From Phragmites australis (lineage: Eukaryota; Streptophyta; Magnoliopsida; Poales; Poaceae): 64,000 bases of DNA. Numbering within the stretch: the first letter of the stretch is position 1; each line of letters begins with the position of its first letter. Positions 12,701 through 22,280 of the stretch are shown here, piece by piece. The position numbers and the translations under genes were made by a program. The DNA lies in assembly GCF_958298935.1 (NCBI RefSeq), contig NC_084935.1, forward strand, positions 3,234,001 through 3,298,000, written 5' to 3'. The notes under the pieces are model-generated. The model had not been told where the DNA came from. It saw only the letters and a list, made by a program, of their open reading frames with translations, and ran no database searches.

Positions 12701-12880
12701 ACTTGGGGAAATCTGGCTCATTGCTGGGGCGCGGCGTCAAGGCGGGTGTAAGAACGGGAATGAAGAAGAAGGGCTTTGAGCACAAAAGGCATGGAGGCTA
12801 TGAGAGGTGGCGAAAGGCTGAGGAACCTTGGGCTTTCCAATTTATAAGACCGACGCGATATCCCAACCACTGCGGAGTCT
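9740..12880 (-). pseudogene. Antisense additional ORF of the Tat element (putative gypsy-type transposon domain)
   Basis: Reading the minus strand from about 12670 down to 12000 gives SFFLAGLVPIFSEFF, IFAHICENFIGVEP, LKSSWSHWREDWFYLSID, PELLTLASLVKRL and LQRRAHLAYLYT. This is the pattern I associate with the 'putative gypsy type transposon' domain (PF04195, recalled), found in an antisense ORF of Tat-group elements. Further downstream on the same strand a charged, coiled-coil-like segment (ELERLVAKEKEARRLL, about 10944-11030) and a Cys-poor C-terminal part (9749-10096) follow. Frameshifts and stops break it into at least four pieces. Its role in the retrotransposon is not established. Confidence 0.65.
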
Positions 12881-13087
12881 AGCCGCCACAAAATTCAAGA
12901 AGATGCGCTTGGAGAACCGAAATTCCCTCTAGTTCGGCGGCAATTTTCTCTCCCCCACGATCTCTCCCACGAGGATGTTGAAATTCCCTCAGGTTTGGTG
13001 GCAATTTTTCTCTCCCCCACAATCTCTCCCACAAGGCTATTTCTCTCTCCCACGATTCTCCCCCACTCACATTTTTCTCTCCCCCAC

Positions 13088-13090
<3 letters not shown>

Positions 13091-13152
<62 letters not shown>
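13091..13152. repeat. (CT)n microsatellite
   Basis: About 31 uninterrupted CT units. It follows an imperfect array of TCTCCCCCACGATCTCTCCCAC-like units from 12945, from which it may have expanded. It lies just upstream (antisense sense) of the additional ORF. Confidence 0.95.
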
Positions 13153-13153
<1 letters not shown>

Positions 13154-13357
13154 GACATTTAAACCTCCACTTGAGATGAGATTTCCTAAGTTTACCCTAA
13201 GAGCAGGCCACATCGACGACCACTCCCTGGGCGAACTTATGTTCACACGGGGCTCAAGTGATCCGATCAGGCCTGACCACAGCCAAATAGAGTCCAGCAA
13301 CCTCAGAACTAGATGGTGAATTACTCACTCCACCCCATCCGCAGTGGAGCTTGGGTG

Positions 13358-14115
13358 TTACTATCGATATAAAGAATAAGAAGGTCCCCTGTCAGGCGGG
13401 GCCTAGGCCACTAGACTCCAACTGACGGTTGATATTTTCAAAACCATGGCCCCCTACGCGACCAAACGAGACTTGCACGACTAGTCCCTGGTCACAGATG
13501 GAATTCCTGCGACCAAGAAGAGATGATCATGAGGCAGAAACTCGTCTAAACAATCTAATCGCATTTAATATCATCTACTCATATGTTTTTCTTCCCCAGA
13601 CACCCTTTCGGCGAGCAAAGTCGTGGACCAACTCATAGACAGTGTGACATGTCCCAATGCTTCGGGACAGCATAGCAGGCGTTCGAGCAGCTGGGCAAGT
13701 AGGTGTGATGAGCGTGCATCGAGTTGAGAGTTGTTGGCGGATGGAACAAGGTGTGCATGATGACTAGATCAGGCATGCCCGCCCTCTGTAATGATGACTT
13801 AGGAGTAGCTATCTTTGTCAGGTAAAGGATGGTCACCGTATTTTGGCACATTGTGCTTGTATGTGTACTTTGTCTCCTACTATATAAAGGAGGGAGGACC
13901 GAGCCTATAATGATGATGAAATCATCCAACTTATAACAAAATACATATGATATAGCGCTATTATTTTGAGAGAGACCTGAACCTAGATAAACCTTATGTT
14001 ATTGAGTTTCTTCGACACACATACTCACAAACGACCAGTGGAAACACTGATCATTCAAACACATGCCTATCATTCACTATACCTTAGATATATTATCAAA
14101 AACTAATCCTCAACA
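13358..14115 (+). mobile_element. 3' LTR of the Tat gypsy element
   Basis: It starts TGTTACTATCG directly after a purine-rich tract (GTGGAGCTTGGG, a plausible polypurine tract) and ends CCTCAACA. A TATA-like box (CTATATAAAGGAGGG) sits near 13880, followed by transcript-like sequence ending in ACCTAGATAAACCTTATGTT and CGACACACATACTCACAA, a typical R-U5 signature of this group. The matching 5' LTR is absent, so no age can be derived from LTR divergence. Confidence 0.7.
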
Positions 14116-14510
14116 GAATTGTTCATATACGTTGAGATTCGTATTGAAAAAGATATGAAAACAATAAGAATTAAATATAAATATATATTATATGAAAGAG
14201 ATAAATGGTCACTATAGATGTTACATGTGTAAGGATGAGGACAAGTGCAGTTGTATTTTCCTGGAATGCCGCGCCATTCCATAAACTAAAGTAACCAGCA
14301 ACCAACCAGCTAGCTCACTCGATAGCAACTGCACCCCTGTAATATCTCGTCGTCCTCGCTGGCCACGGGGCGAAGACGACGGCTCCGCCTCCTTTAGAGC
14401 CGGCACCACCCCGCGCAAGCTGATACCAGCCAACCATTCATTCCACAGTCCACAGCTGCCTCCTTTCGGTCTCCACGTTTACCTTGATCGTTCTCGAGTC
14501 GCGACCGGCC
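14116..14510 (+). promoter_or_regulatory. Upstream region of the lipid-transfer gene
   Basis: The retrotransposon LTR ends 395 bases before the start codon. Between them is an AT-rich block (14120-14220) and then a GC-rich leader from about 14340. No convincing TATA box at the expected distance was found; CCATAAACTAAAG near 14278 is the best weak candidate. Confidence 0.4.
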
Positions 14511-16146
14511 ATGGCGCGCCTCACCATGCCGTTCCTCGTCGCGGCGGTCGTCCTCGCGCTCGCGGCCGGAGCGGCGTCGCAGGCTCCGGCGCCGGCGCCA
14601 GGGGCGGATTGCTCGTCGGCGGTGACCGGGCTGATCGGGTGTATAACGTACGTGCAGCAGGGGAGCACGCAGAGCAAGCCGTCCAAGGACTGCTGCGACG
14701 GGGTGAAGGGCGCGCTCAAGAGCCCGGCCACCGTCGCGTGCCTCTGCAACGCATTCAGCCAGAACGTCGGCATCATGATCAACTTCACCCGCGCCGCAGG
14801 GCTGCCCGCCGCGTGCGGGGGCGACCCGACCGCCTTCAGCAAGTGCAACAGTAAGTAGTACCACCTGATCTCTTGGCTTCTTCGTTCTTCCGAAACAAGA
14901 ACGTTTTCTTAAACCAGCCCGTTGGCTAATTTTCACTTCGTTTTTCTCTTCTTTTGTCTTAATTTGTGGAGAGAATAATCTCTAGGTGATGTGCATCTTT
15001 TGTAGTTCTTGCAATCTTAATTTTAATTTGATTTTTTTCTTTCTTGCAGTCAAAGTGCCCGGCGCCCCTACTGAAGGTAACAGATGCTCCTCTGTCCTCT
15101 GTTTCTTGTTCATATTTTGCAAAAACGATGGATTATTTCGGATTTTCATAGACTTCTAGCCGATCTTCTTTCGAGTTTTGGCCTAAAAAGAGGGTGAGAT
15201 CGTACCCCATAGTTAACAGTAGTGTTAGCTATCTTAGCAGCACAACGGCCCTAAATTTTCTGAGGTCAGAACGCTCTGCTTTTTGTCTTGATAGTGATCT
15301 GCAAGTGAAAATCTAATCAATAATTGATACTAGTAGCATAAGAAAACGACACGTAAAACTAGCATCTCCAGGCCAAAAGCACGCAAAATAGCGAGATAGG
15401 ACAGATGGCACATTTTTATGTGGTAGACTTTGTTTGGCAGCTCCAATTCTAATAATTTTTAGAATCAATTATTTGTAGCTCTATAAATTTTTAGAACTGA
15501 GTTATAGATAGATTAAACATTTTTAGTTGAAACATCTTATTTTTATTATAAATTAAAAATATATATATTTAAATTATATTATTTTGTTTTATAGATTTTA
15601 AATCTTATATGAATCTCACAGCAAACTAATTACCTCCACACCGACGGCTAATGGCAGTAATAGATTGCCATCATAGGTGATTGACCAAATTTTCTGATGG
15701 GTGACAGCTTAGGATCGTAACTAACAACCTGACGTGATGTGTCCATTGCAACCATCAGTAAGTGATGCAAAGTGTTACATGCTAAATGATGTGATATGTG
15801 TACGGGATTCTATTTGGTGTATTATTATCTCATGCTCACCGATGAGCAAACGTCATATGTGTGGTCTGAAAATTCCGTCCTAAATCTCTGAACGCTCATG
15901 AGTTATGCACCTGAAAAAAGCGCTGGACTGAAGAGAAGCTGGGTCCTGCCGCTGCATACTGACCTTTAAACCGTGCGACCTTTCGTTGTCTCACCTCTCT
16001 GCTTCCATTTTGCAGGGCCTGCACCATCTTCCGGATCGGGACCGGCCGCCGGCTCGCCGAAGTCAACTGCAACCCGGTCTCCGATCTCGGCAACCGTCGT
16101 CATCGCCGCCGTGGCAGCGCCTCTGCTTTCTTACTACTACCTCTGA
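14511..16146 (+). CDS. GPI-anchored non-specific lipid-transfer protein (LTPG-type), three exons
   Basis: Exons 14511-14850, 15050-15076 and 16016-16146 join in frame to 165 residues; all introns are GT-AG. Residues 1-24 form a signal peptide (hydrophobic FLVAAVVLALAAGAA). An eight-cysteine lipid-transfer motif follows in the order C, C, CC, CLC, C, C (ADCSS, IGCITY, DCCDG, VACLCN, AACGG, SKCN). A Pro/Ser/Gly-rich linker and a C-terminal hydrophobic tail (SATVVIAAVAAPLLSYYYL) fit a GPI-anchor signal. Family proteins bind lipids at the plasma membrane and wall and help cuticle or wax deposition. The ATG at 14511 is preferred over the in-frame one at 14484 because it starts the signal peptide and has a GCCATGGCG context. 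Exon 2 is only 27 nt. It appears intact and is probably functional. Confidence 0.92.
15428..15640. mobile_element. Possible small AT-rich MITE in intron 2
   Basis: This very AT-rich stretch in intron 2 begins GACTTTGTTTGGCAGCTCC and ends near GAATCTCACAGCAAACTAATTA, whose reverse complement (TTAGTTTGCTGTGAGATTC) is loosely similar. TTTGGCAGCTCC starts are common among grass MITEs. The inverted ends are weak and no target duplication was confirmed. Confidence 0.35.
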
Positions 16147-17429
16147 AGATTTGTCGGATGATTTGATGATCTAGTTCACGAGTTACTACGAACCTTTGAT
16201 ATGTATGCGCACTGTGCCATGATTGAGTGACTTCAATTGAGAGAGACATTTTCTGCTACTGCTTCATTTTCACTGTGCTTTTTTTTTCTAAGAACCTTCA
16301 AAAAGGAATGGGAGTTTCTGCAGTTCATTAAAAAAAAAAGAAGAAGTTGACTCTGTTTATAACCGGATCTGAAAATCGTACCACCGTACGGTTTATTTGA
16401 AAAAAACTGACAATAACTCTTAACAACAGCAAAAAATGGCCGGGACAGTCATATGAGGTGATACAGCAACACACACCTAAAACACATAAAGGGTAGAATT
16501 CGATATGAGTCATCGATAACAAGTTTATCGCTAAAATGATAAAACAGCTTCGACTTTCTGCAACAAACCTGAGCTCTAAGGCTCTAACACCTTGACACCA
16601 CACCCACTCGTATCACAACCACCAAGACATCTGAATTATTTCTGATACATGCCTTACCTGCTGTCATCCGAATTATTTCTGATACATAGTGCTGCATTGT
16701 ACTAGTAGAAGACTAATAGTGCTATACTGGCATGGACTATTCAGAATAACAAGTTGTCAAAAGAAATACAAGACTAGCGTCGCACCGAGTGATATAAAAC
16801 ATGACATGTAAAGTCAAGCTTGTTTCATCAGAGCAAAAAAGAAAAAAGATACGCAGTTGATGCCATCATATACGGAGAATCTGTAATACAACTGGCAGTT
16901 TTACAAACTGAACAGTTCATCGCTTTGTTTTTCTTCCAAGAAAAAGAACACTTCATTTCTGAATCTCCAACGCAGCAAACCATTTGGGAAGGAAATCCTC
17001 TAACGTAACACGTGTCAAACGTCAGAGAAACCACGTCCTGTCATTTGCCGGACGTGACGCTACCTAAGAGGAACCGCGTCCTGTCATTTGCCGGGGTCAA
17101 TGTGGAAGTGTTTGGATGGGCCAGATGGTAGAAGCCCGATTTTTAAAGGCCTTGCTAGATTCTGTCTGGGCTTCTAGCCCAGTGTCTACTGAGTGCTGTG
17201 CTCAGGTCTAAAACAGCAGTACACTTTCCTCTCAGAAATAGCAGTGTACTTCCTCCCAGGAAAAAAAACAAGCAGCAGTATCACAAGTATCGCGCATGTT
17301 CGATTGTTTATGAAATGATTTTAGTTTTATTATTTGGATGGCAATTTACTCACCACACACACTGTGTATTCTGTATCTAAAACGCAGAAGAAACAGAGTC
17401 TGTTTTGATGTCAATTTCTACAACAAGTT
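16147..17429. other. 3' flank of the lipid-transfer gene and intergenic DNA
   Basis: Contains the presumed 3' UTR (to about 16330), then non-coding DNA. Two short direct duplications are visible: GAATTATTTCTGATACAT near 16633 and 16669, and CGTCCTGTCATTTGCCGG near 17034 and 17077. No coding signal. Confidence 0.6.
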
Positions 17430-17547
17430 TCCCTACCTTACCATGACAAAAACAATATATGCTAAAAACAACACAATGGAACACATATTTTCCAACATTA
17501 TTGCCAACTCATGTATTGAAGGAAAACATCCTGGGATTGGAACTTAA

Positions 17548-18333
17548 GAGTATCTCCAACCGACTTCTGAATCTCGCTCCTTGTATCTTCATATAAAGAG
17601 TATCTCAAAAATATTCCCACTCTATTTCTCTACGTGCTCTAATCGACTCTTTAAATCTTGCTCCTGCAATGGCTATATTTCCAGCTGCTATATTTTGTAT
17701 ATGTTTGAATTTTATTTGAATTCAAATTGAATTAAAAGAATAATACCACATGAAATAATAAAAATGCATATAAATAGAGCATTATAAAAGAACTCACTTT
17801 TTCACCATATAATATAGGGCTGAAAATAATTTTAGAAATTAATCATCATATAAGAAGAATATTGGTGAATTTTCCCAGATTTTTAGAAATTTATTTGAGA
17901 CCCTAACAATTTTTATAAGTTATAAAAGTAGCGATTTTAGAGAATTTTAGTTTAAATTCTACACATCCTTTTTGAGTGAATCCAATTAAAATAGGTTGCG
18001 CGTGGATTATTAAACATGTACAAAAAATTCTAAAATTTTTAGAGCAACAAAAGATACTATTTTGAGTAGAGAAGATGAGAAGAGAAATCAGAGCTATCGA
18101 GTACTGTTCACAGTATGTCCACAGTCAGTGTCTCTTCATTCGTTGTTCTGGAAACAGCAAGCGAGATAGCTAGCGCGTTTCGCTTAGACAGAAGTAGCGA
18201 GCGCTACGAAGGAGGTGGCGAGCCTAGTAGAATAGAAAGCCGAGTAGAGAGGAGTCGGTTGGAGCCAATTGATCGGGTGGAATTGCTAAATGTAGCGATA
18301 GCTTGTGGGATGAGGGGTCGGTTGAAGATACTC
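17548..18333. mobile_element. PIF/Harbinger-like TIR element, non-autonomous, 786 bp
   Basis: Termini are inverted repeats, GAGTATCTCCAACCGAC at the left and GAGTATCTTCAACCGAC (reverse complement of the right end), flanked by the trinucleotide TAA on both sides (17545-17547 and 18334-18336). A 3-bp TAA target duplication is typical of PIF/Harbinger. No transposase is encoded. The interior (17700-18040) is an AT-rich module also found in two other element types of this window. The corresponding position of duplication copy B lacks the element. Confidence 0.75.
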
Positions 18334-18336
18334 TAA

Positions 18337-18573
18337 GGACAAGAACAATACTTAGATGTTTATAGCTAGGTGTTTAAGAAAAGAGAGTGTTAAGCAATTT
18401 CATAAAAAAAAATATTTTCAATGTAAATAAAGACTACAAATACTTAAATATAGTTAATCATCTTATTAGCACCAGTATAAGCGGTGGTACTTAAGTAAGT
18501 ACCTCGCTCTCCGTTAGTCACCTGTGCTAGTGAGGTTGAGAAAAAAACCTAAACATCCTATTGTACATGCTCT
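18337..18573. mobile_element. Degenerate Tourist-like MITE
   Basis: The left end (GGACAAGAACAATACTTAGATG) and the reverse complement of the right end (GAGCATGTACAATAGGATG) are loosely alike, and the latter matches a frequent Tourist-type terminus. It sits directly between the Harbinger-like and hAT elements and is missing from duplication copy B. Confidence 0.4.
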
Positions 18574-18586
18574 TTCCCCTGTTCAG

Positions 18587-19335
18587 TAGGGATGAAAACG
18601 GTCGAAAATGATCGGAAGAAGTTTTCACCATTTCCACTTTCACATTTTTCTCGAAAGTGAAATAAAAAATGATAGTGCCGGAAACGAATACGGCGTCGAT
18701 ATTACGGGAACATCGATAACGATATTGTCGGAACGGAAACAAGCCGGTATCGATCGAGACTCAAAATTATAGAACGATAAACACCAGCGTAACGCTACTA
18801 CGCCCATGCACCATGTATAGGATCAGATCAATTGATCGATGATTACACACAAACACACTATGAGGATAATATCAAATGTTTAACTTAAGTAATAATATCA
18901 TACATGTTCAACTTATGACAGGCCAAACAAACAGACAAGTACTGAAGTATACAACCAGATACCAGAATATCGCAACATGCTAACATCCAACGAGATAGAT
19001 ATATTACATGTAGTTTTTAGTTCAGACTTAACATAAACACATAATAGTTTAGATTTGACATAAATTTATATGGGTTGGGCTGCTTGTGTATGTGGGTCTT
19101 CAGATATGAGGGTAGAAAACGGTAATTATCGGGCTTAAAATACAATAATTACCGGCTAAATACGAAAAATCCGAAAACGATTGGAAGAGCCCAAAATCAT
19201 TTCCACTTCTATTTCTGGGACGTAATACCATTTTCATTTCTATTTCTTCGGTATATCATTTCCGACTGCTACGGTTGAAACTCTTCAAAAACGAGCTCCG
19301 AAAACCGATATATATCGTTTCCGTTTTCATTCCTA
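18587..19335. mobile_element. Ds-like non-autonomous hAT element, 749 bp
   Basis: Left terminus TAGGGATGAAAACGG and reverse-complemented right terminus TAGGAATGAAAACGG are near-identical and closely resemble the Ac/Ds terminal repeat. The flanks carry an 8-bp target duplication with one difference, CTGTTCAG (18579-18586) and CTGTTTAG (19336-19343), as expected for hAT. Subterminal GAAAACGGT/CGAAAA motifs recur at both ends. No transposase ORF. Copy B of the segmental duplication preserves the unoccupied site (CCCTGTTCAATTC near 26884). Confidence 0.88.
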
Positions 19336-20203
19336 CTGTTTAGTGTATACTGGAAACTAGGCATAGTCTAGAACTGAATTATACTAAAACATAAGAACAA
19401 TACAAGATCCAAATACTTTACGACTCTGGTGGTAATTAAGAGCTAAGAGTTTATTGCAACCAAATCTTTCGGAGAGAACGAAGACCTGCTTGAATGACCG
19501 TGACCCACACGCCAAAATCAGTACCAAAATACCAAAAACAGAGACACACATCACCTTCCCATTTCTTAATTGAATGTAATTCAACAAACACAATAGGCAG
19601 ATTAGGATAAAAATCACTTCATTTTCATGCAAGCAGATCACTGAAGAGACAGAGTAATCAATGCTACCACCAATTGCATGGGATTGAACATACATGACAT
19701 GCATTTCAGGATCACTTAACCACTTCATGCAAGCATATCGAGATTACAAGCTAGAACATACTCTACAGAGACCAAGCATTTCTCATGGGATTAATCAGAA
19801 ATTACAGGAAATTCAGGATGTGATATTATCTTCATGCAAGCAGACCGAGAGAACTAGCCAGAACAGATCGATCAAGAGCAGAAGCACACATTCAACAGAG
19901 ATAGAGCAATTAATGGGATCAATCATAAATGGCAGGCAATTCAGGATGTGGGTATTCATTCACTTCAGGCAAGCAGTTCAAAACTTCCACCAAACGATCG
20001 ATTCTGTTCTTCTACATGACGAAGTGAAAATGGCTAAGCAAGTGTGAAGACCGGGTTGATCTGAACAGATCGATCCGAGACAACGTAATTACGAAGCAAC
20101 CACTAGGACGGGACGTTAGTAAGAAAGGAGGCAGTAGAACAGAACCGCTTGGCCGGCAGATCCAGTGGGATGTTAGCGCAGCAATGGCTTCGAAACAAGG
20201 CTG

Positions 20204-20797
20204 CTAGTTGTCGAAAGCCCAGGCGTACTCCCTTCGGATCTCCTCCTCCTCCGCCTCGGTGAAGTCGTTGACGATGTTGAAGGTGGCGCGGATCTGCGCG
20301 GTGGTCTTGCCCTTGATCATGTCGGCGACCTTCTGGCAGGTGGCGTCGAGGAGCCCCTGGATATCGAGGTAGTTGGCGGCGAGCATGAGGTCGTAGAGGG
20401 CGTCCTGGCCGAGGCTGTCGACGAGCTCGCGGTCCCACTTCTCCAGGTCCTCGGACGATGCCGCGGCGTTGGCACTGCTGCTGCCGGCCGCAGCGCTGGG
20501 GTCGGAGTCGGCGGGCTTGGTGGCGGCGTTGGCGTGCTTGGTGCAGTACTTGATCACCGTGTCGAGGGCTCGGGAAGGGACTTTGGGGAGCGGGATGACG
20601 TCGTTGGCGAGGCCTTTGTCCTTGATCATGTCGGCGAGGAGCGAAGACAGCTTTGCCGCCTCCTCCGATACGCGGAACTCCTCCTCCTCCGAGCTCTTCA
20701 GGGTGATCTCCTTGCCGCCGGCCACCTCCTTCGCCGCCGCCGCTCCCTTCTCCTTCTCCGCCTCCGTCGCTCCCTTCTCTCCCTTCTCCGTCGCCAT
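20204..20797 (-). CDS. SKP1-like protein, copy A
   Basis: A single exon encodes 197 residues. SKP1 proteins link F-box proteins to cullin-1 in SCF ubiquitin ligases in nucleus and cytoplasm. Visible family features: ITLKSSEEEEF near residue 30, the IPLPKV segment, VIKYCTKH, then WDRELVD, LYDLMLAANYLDI, LLDATCQKVADMIKGKT and the C-terminal F-box-binding helix region ending WAFDN. It is longer than canonical SKP1 (about 160 residues) because of an N-terminal Lys/Glu/Ala-rich extension of about 25 residues and an Ala/Ser-rich linker before the second helix. The start at 20797 is chosen because upstream in-frame codons are promoter sequence also shared by copy B. The WAFD ending replaces the usual WAFE. 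Looks intact. Confidence 0.92.
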   Translation of the reverse strand: MATEKGEKGATEAEKEKGAAAAKEVAGGKEITLKSSEEEEFRVSEEAAKLSSLLADMIKDKGLANDVIPLPKVPSRALDTVIKYCTKHANAATKPADSDPSAAAGSSSANAAASSEDLEKWDRELVDSLGQDALYDLMLAANYLDIQGLLDATCQKVADMIKGKTTAQIRATFNIVNDFTEAEEEEIRREYAWAFDN

Positions 20798-21133
20798 CGT
20801 TCTCGCTCGCTCGGCGACGAAACCCTCGCTTCGCTGGGCGCTCGCGGTGAGTGGGTGGGGGCTTTGGGGTGGCGTCTCACAGGTTCGGGTCGGCCGGGGG
20901 GAGGCGTGCGCTCGCACGAGTCTGTTTCTTCTGCCGCAAGATCGGCCGTGCGGTCTGGGCCGAATGGTTATGTTTGCTCGTCCGTCTGGTGGACCGAATC
21001 GAAACGAGCTGAAATTTTCAAGCAGCAACGGTCTTCTCCTACTGGGCTGGGAGGGCATGTTTAGGAGTAGATGGCTCGGCCAGTCATAAACTAAAGAGTC
21101 GTTTCCTCAAAAAAATAAAAAATAAATAAATGA
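20798..21133 (-). promoter_or_regulatory. Promoter-proximal region of SKP1 copy A
   Basis: Similar to the region upstream of copy B up to about 21055 (TCTTCTGCCGCAAGA and GGTCTGGGCCGAAT blocks). The similarity stops shortly before a Mutator-type insertion starting near 21134. No clear TATA box was found. Confidence 0.45.
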
Positions 21134-21825
21134 AAGAGTAAATTTTGCAACCTATACGAAGACTTTTATATCATAAAACTACACATACTTTATAAAAACT
21201 ATTGAAAAACTCTATTTTCATATGACCCTATCTAAGAACTATACCATTTTTACCCAACAGTATCACAGAGCTACACTCCCATTTTCCAGATCCATTCTAA
21301 TGCTAGACCACCACATGGCATACTCAGCACAGCGTGATAGAGTCCATTCGCTGTGGCATCCCTTGCCACGCGGGCTTCGGTAAGCAAGTCGGCCCACTTT
21401 TTGAGTGTAAAAATTATAGCATTGTAAAAATCTGTCTTTGCGGTTTCGCATGACACTTTTCGAGTATCTTTTAGTGGCATAACACGTACTCCTAGGCCTA
21501 TTTTCATGCAACAAACTCACATAATAGACACTGTCACACGCACAAACAGACTATATCACGTGCCACTGAGTATGTCAGTGGGACCTAGCTGTTAGAATGG
21601 ATTTGGGAAATGGGAGTGTAGCTTTACGATATTGTTAGGGAAAAAATAGTGTAGTTCTTCGATAAGCTCACATAAAAGTGTAGTTTTTTTAATAATTTTT
21701 GCAAAATATGTGTAGTTTTATGATACAACATGACAAAAAATTATAGTTCTATGAAATAGCTTTCTAAAAGTGTAATTTTGTAATAGTTTTGAGGATCGTA
21801 GTGTAGTTTTGCGAAATTTAATCTA
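21134..21825. mobile_element. Long-TIR Mutator-like MITE
   Basis: The first roughly 200 bases are the inverted complement of the last 250: AGAGTAAATTTTGCAA at the left corresponds to AGATTAAATTTCGCAA read from the right, followed by shared ATCATAAAACTACACATA, GAACTA-AC and CTACACTCCCATTT blocks. The central 200 bases differ. Long inverted arms and position just upstream of a gene suggest a Mutator-type element. No coding capacity, and no clean 9-bp target duplication was identified. Confidence 0.65.
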
Positions 21826-22280
21826 TAGAAAATTTTCATTAGCTCTTGTGAAGGCATGTCTGACCATTTATTTGCATTGAGATTTATGTTAACGGGGTAG
21901 GTGAAAAAAAATAATGAGGTAGTTTAGGAAATCAATGGATGGATGATGTCAGATTATTGAGTAAGGGGGCGTCCTGGCTAACGGCCTCTCGAGGGGTCCT
22001 TAGTGTCGATCTCGTGGAGTGGGATCCATGGCGTATGCCACGAGTGGCCAAAATTATGACTGGAGGGCTCATTGCAGCATATTGTTGGCATGACTCAGAT
22101 TTATACATGACCAAATGTTTCTTGTTGTACATGAATAACGTGGAAGCATATTCTCCTGAGGGTATATGGAGGTAGTTTAGGTACCGGCAGGTGGTGCCAG
22201 TACCTCCCCCATGAGACGCCAGTCGGGCGCGCGAGTAAGTGTGTTATTGCAGGTAGTATTAGTACCTTTAGTGATCCATG

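Larger units (their letters stand above)
642..14115 (+). mobile_element. Decayed Ty3/gypsy retrotransposon, Tat lineage, lacking its 5' LTR
   Basis: Remnants occur in the order gag, protease, reverse transcriptase, RNase H, integrase on the plus strand, then a long antisense ORF, then a terminal LTR. An antisense additional ORF between pol and the 3' LTR is a known feature of Tat-group gypsy elements, and this layout supports the lineage call. Every coding domain carries in-frame stops or frameshifts, so the element is inactive. No 5' LTR is visible; the gag remnant abuts another LTR. The element is split by a solo LTR at 5368-8910, so its own sequence is roughly 9.9 kb. Confidence 0.8.
17430..21055 (-). 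repeat. Segmental duplication, copy A (SKP1-like unit)
   Basis: Homologous, in the same order and orientation, to 26730-28750. Shared landmarks include CTAAAAACAACACAATGGAACACATATTTTCC (17463 versus 26790), the GACCCACA-GCCAAAATCAGTACCA block (19500 versus 27040), the 3' flank and coding sequence of the SKP1 gene, and the promoter block around TTTCTTCTGCCGCAAGA (20930 versus 28630). Copy A is longer because about 1.8 kb of transposons inserted between 17547 and 19336. Confidence 0.85.

Noticed and set aside
12895..13158. Frame encoding an Arg-Glu repeat
   Set aside because: Direct translation of the CT microsatellite; not a gene.
14394..14936. 180-codon frame opposite the lipid-transfer gene
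   Set aside because: Shadow of the GC-rich first exon, without any family signature.
20469..21089. 206-codon and 176-codon plus-strand frames over SKP1 copy A
   Set aside because: Antisense shadows of the GC-rich SKP1 coding sequence and promoter.
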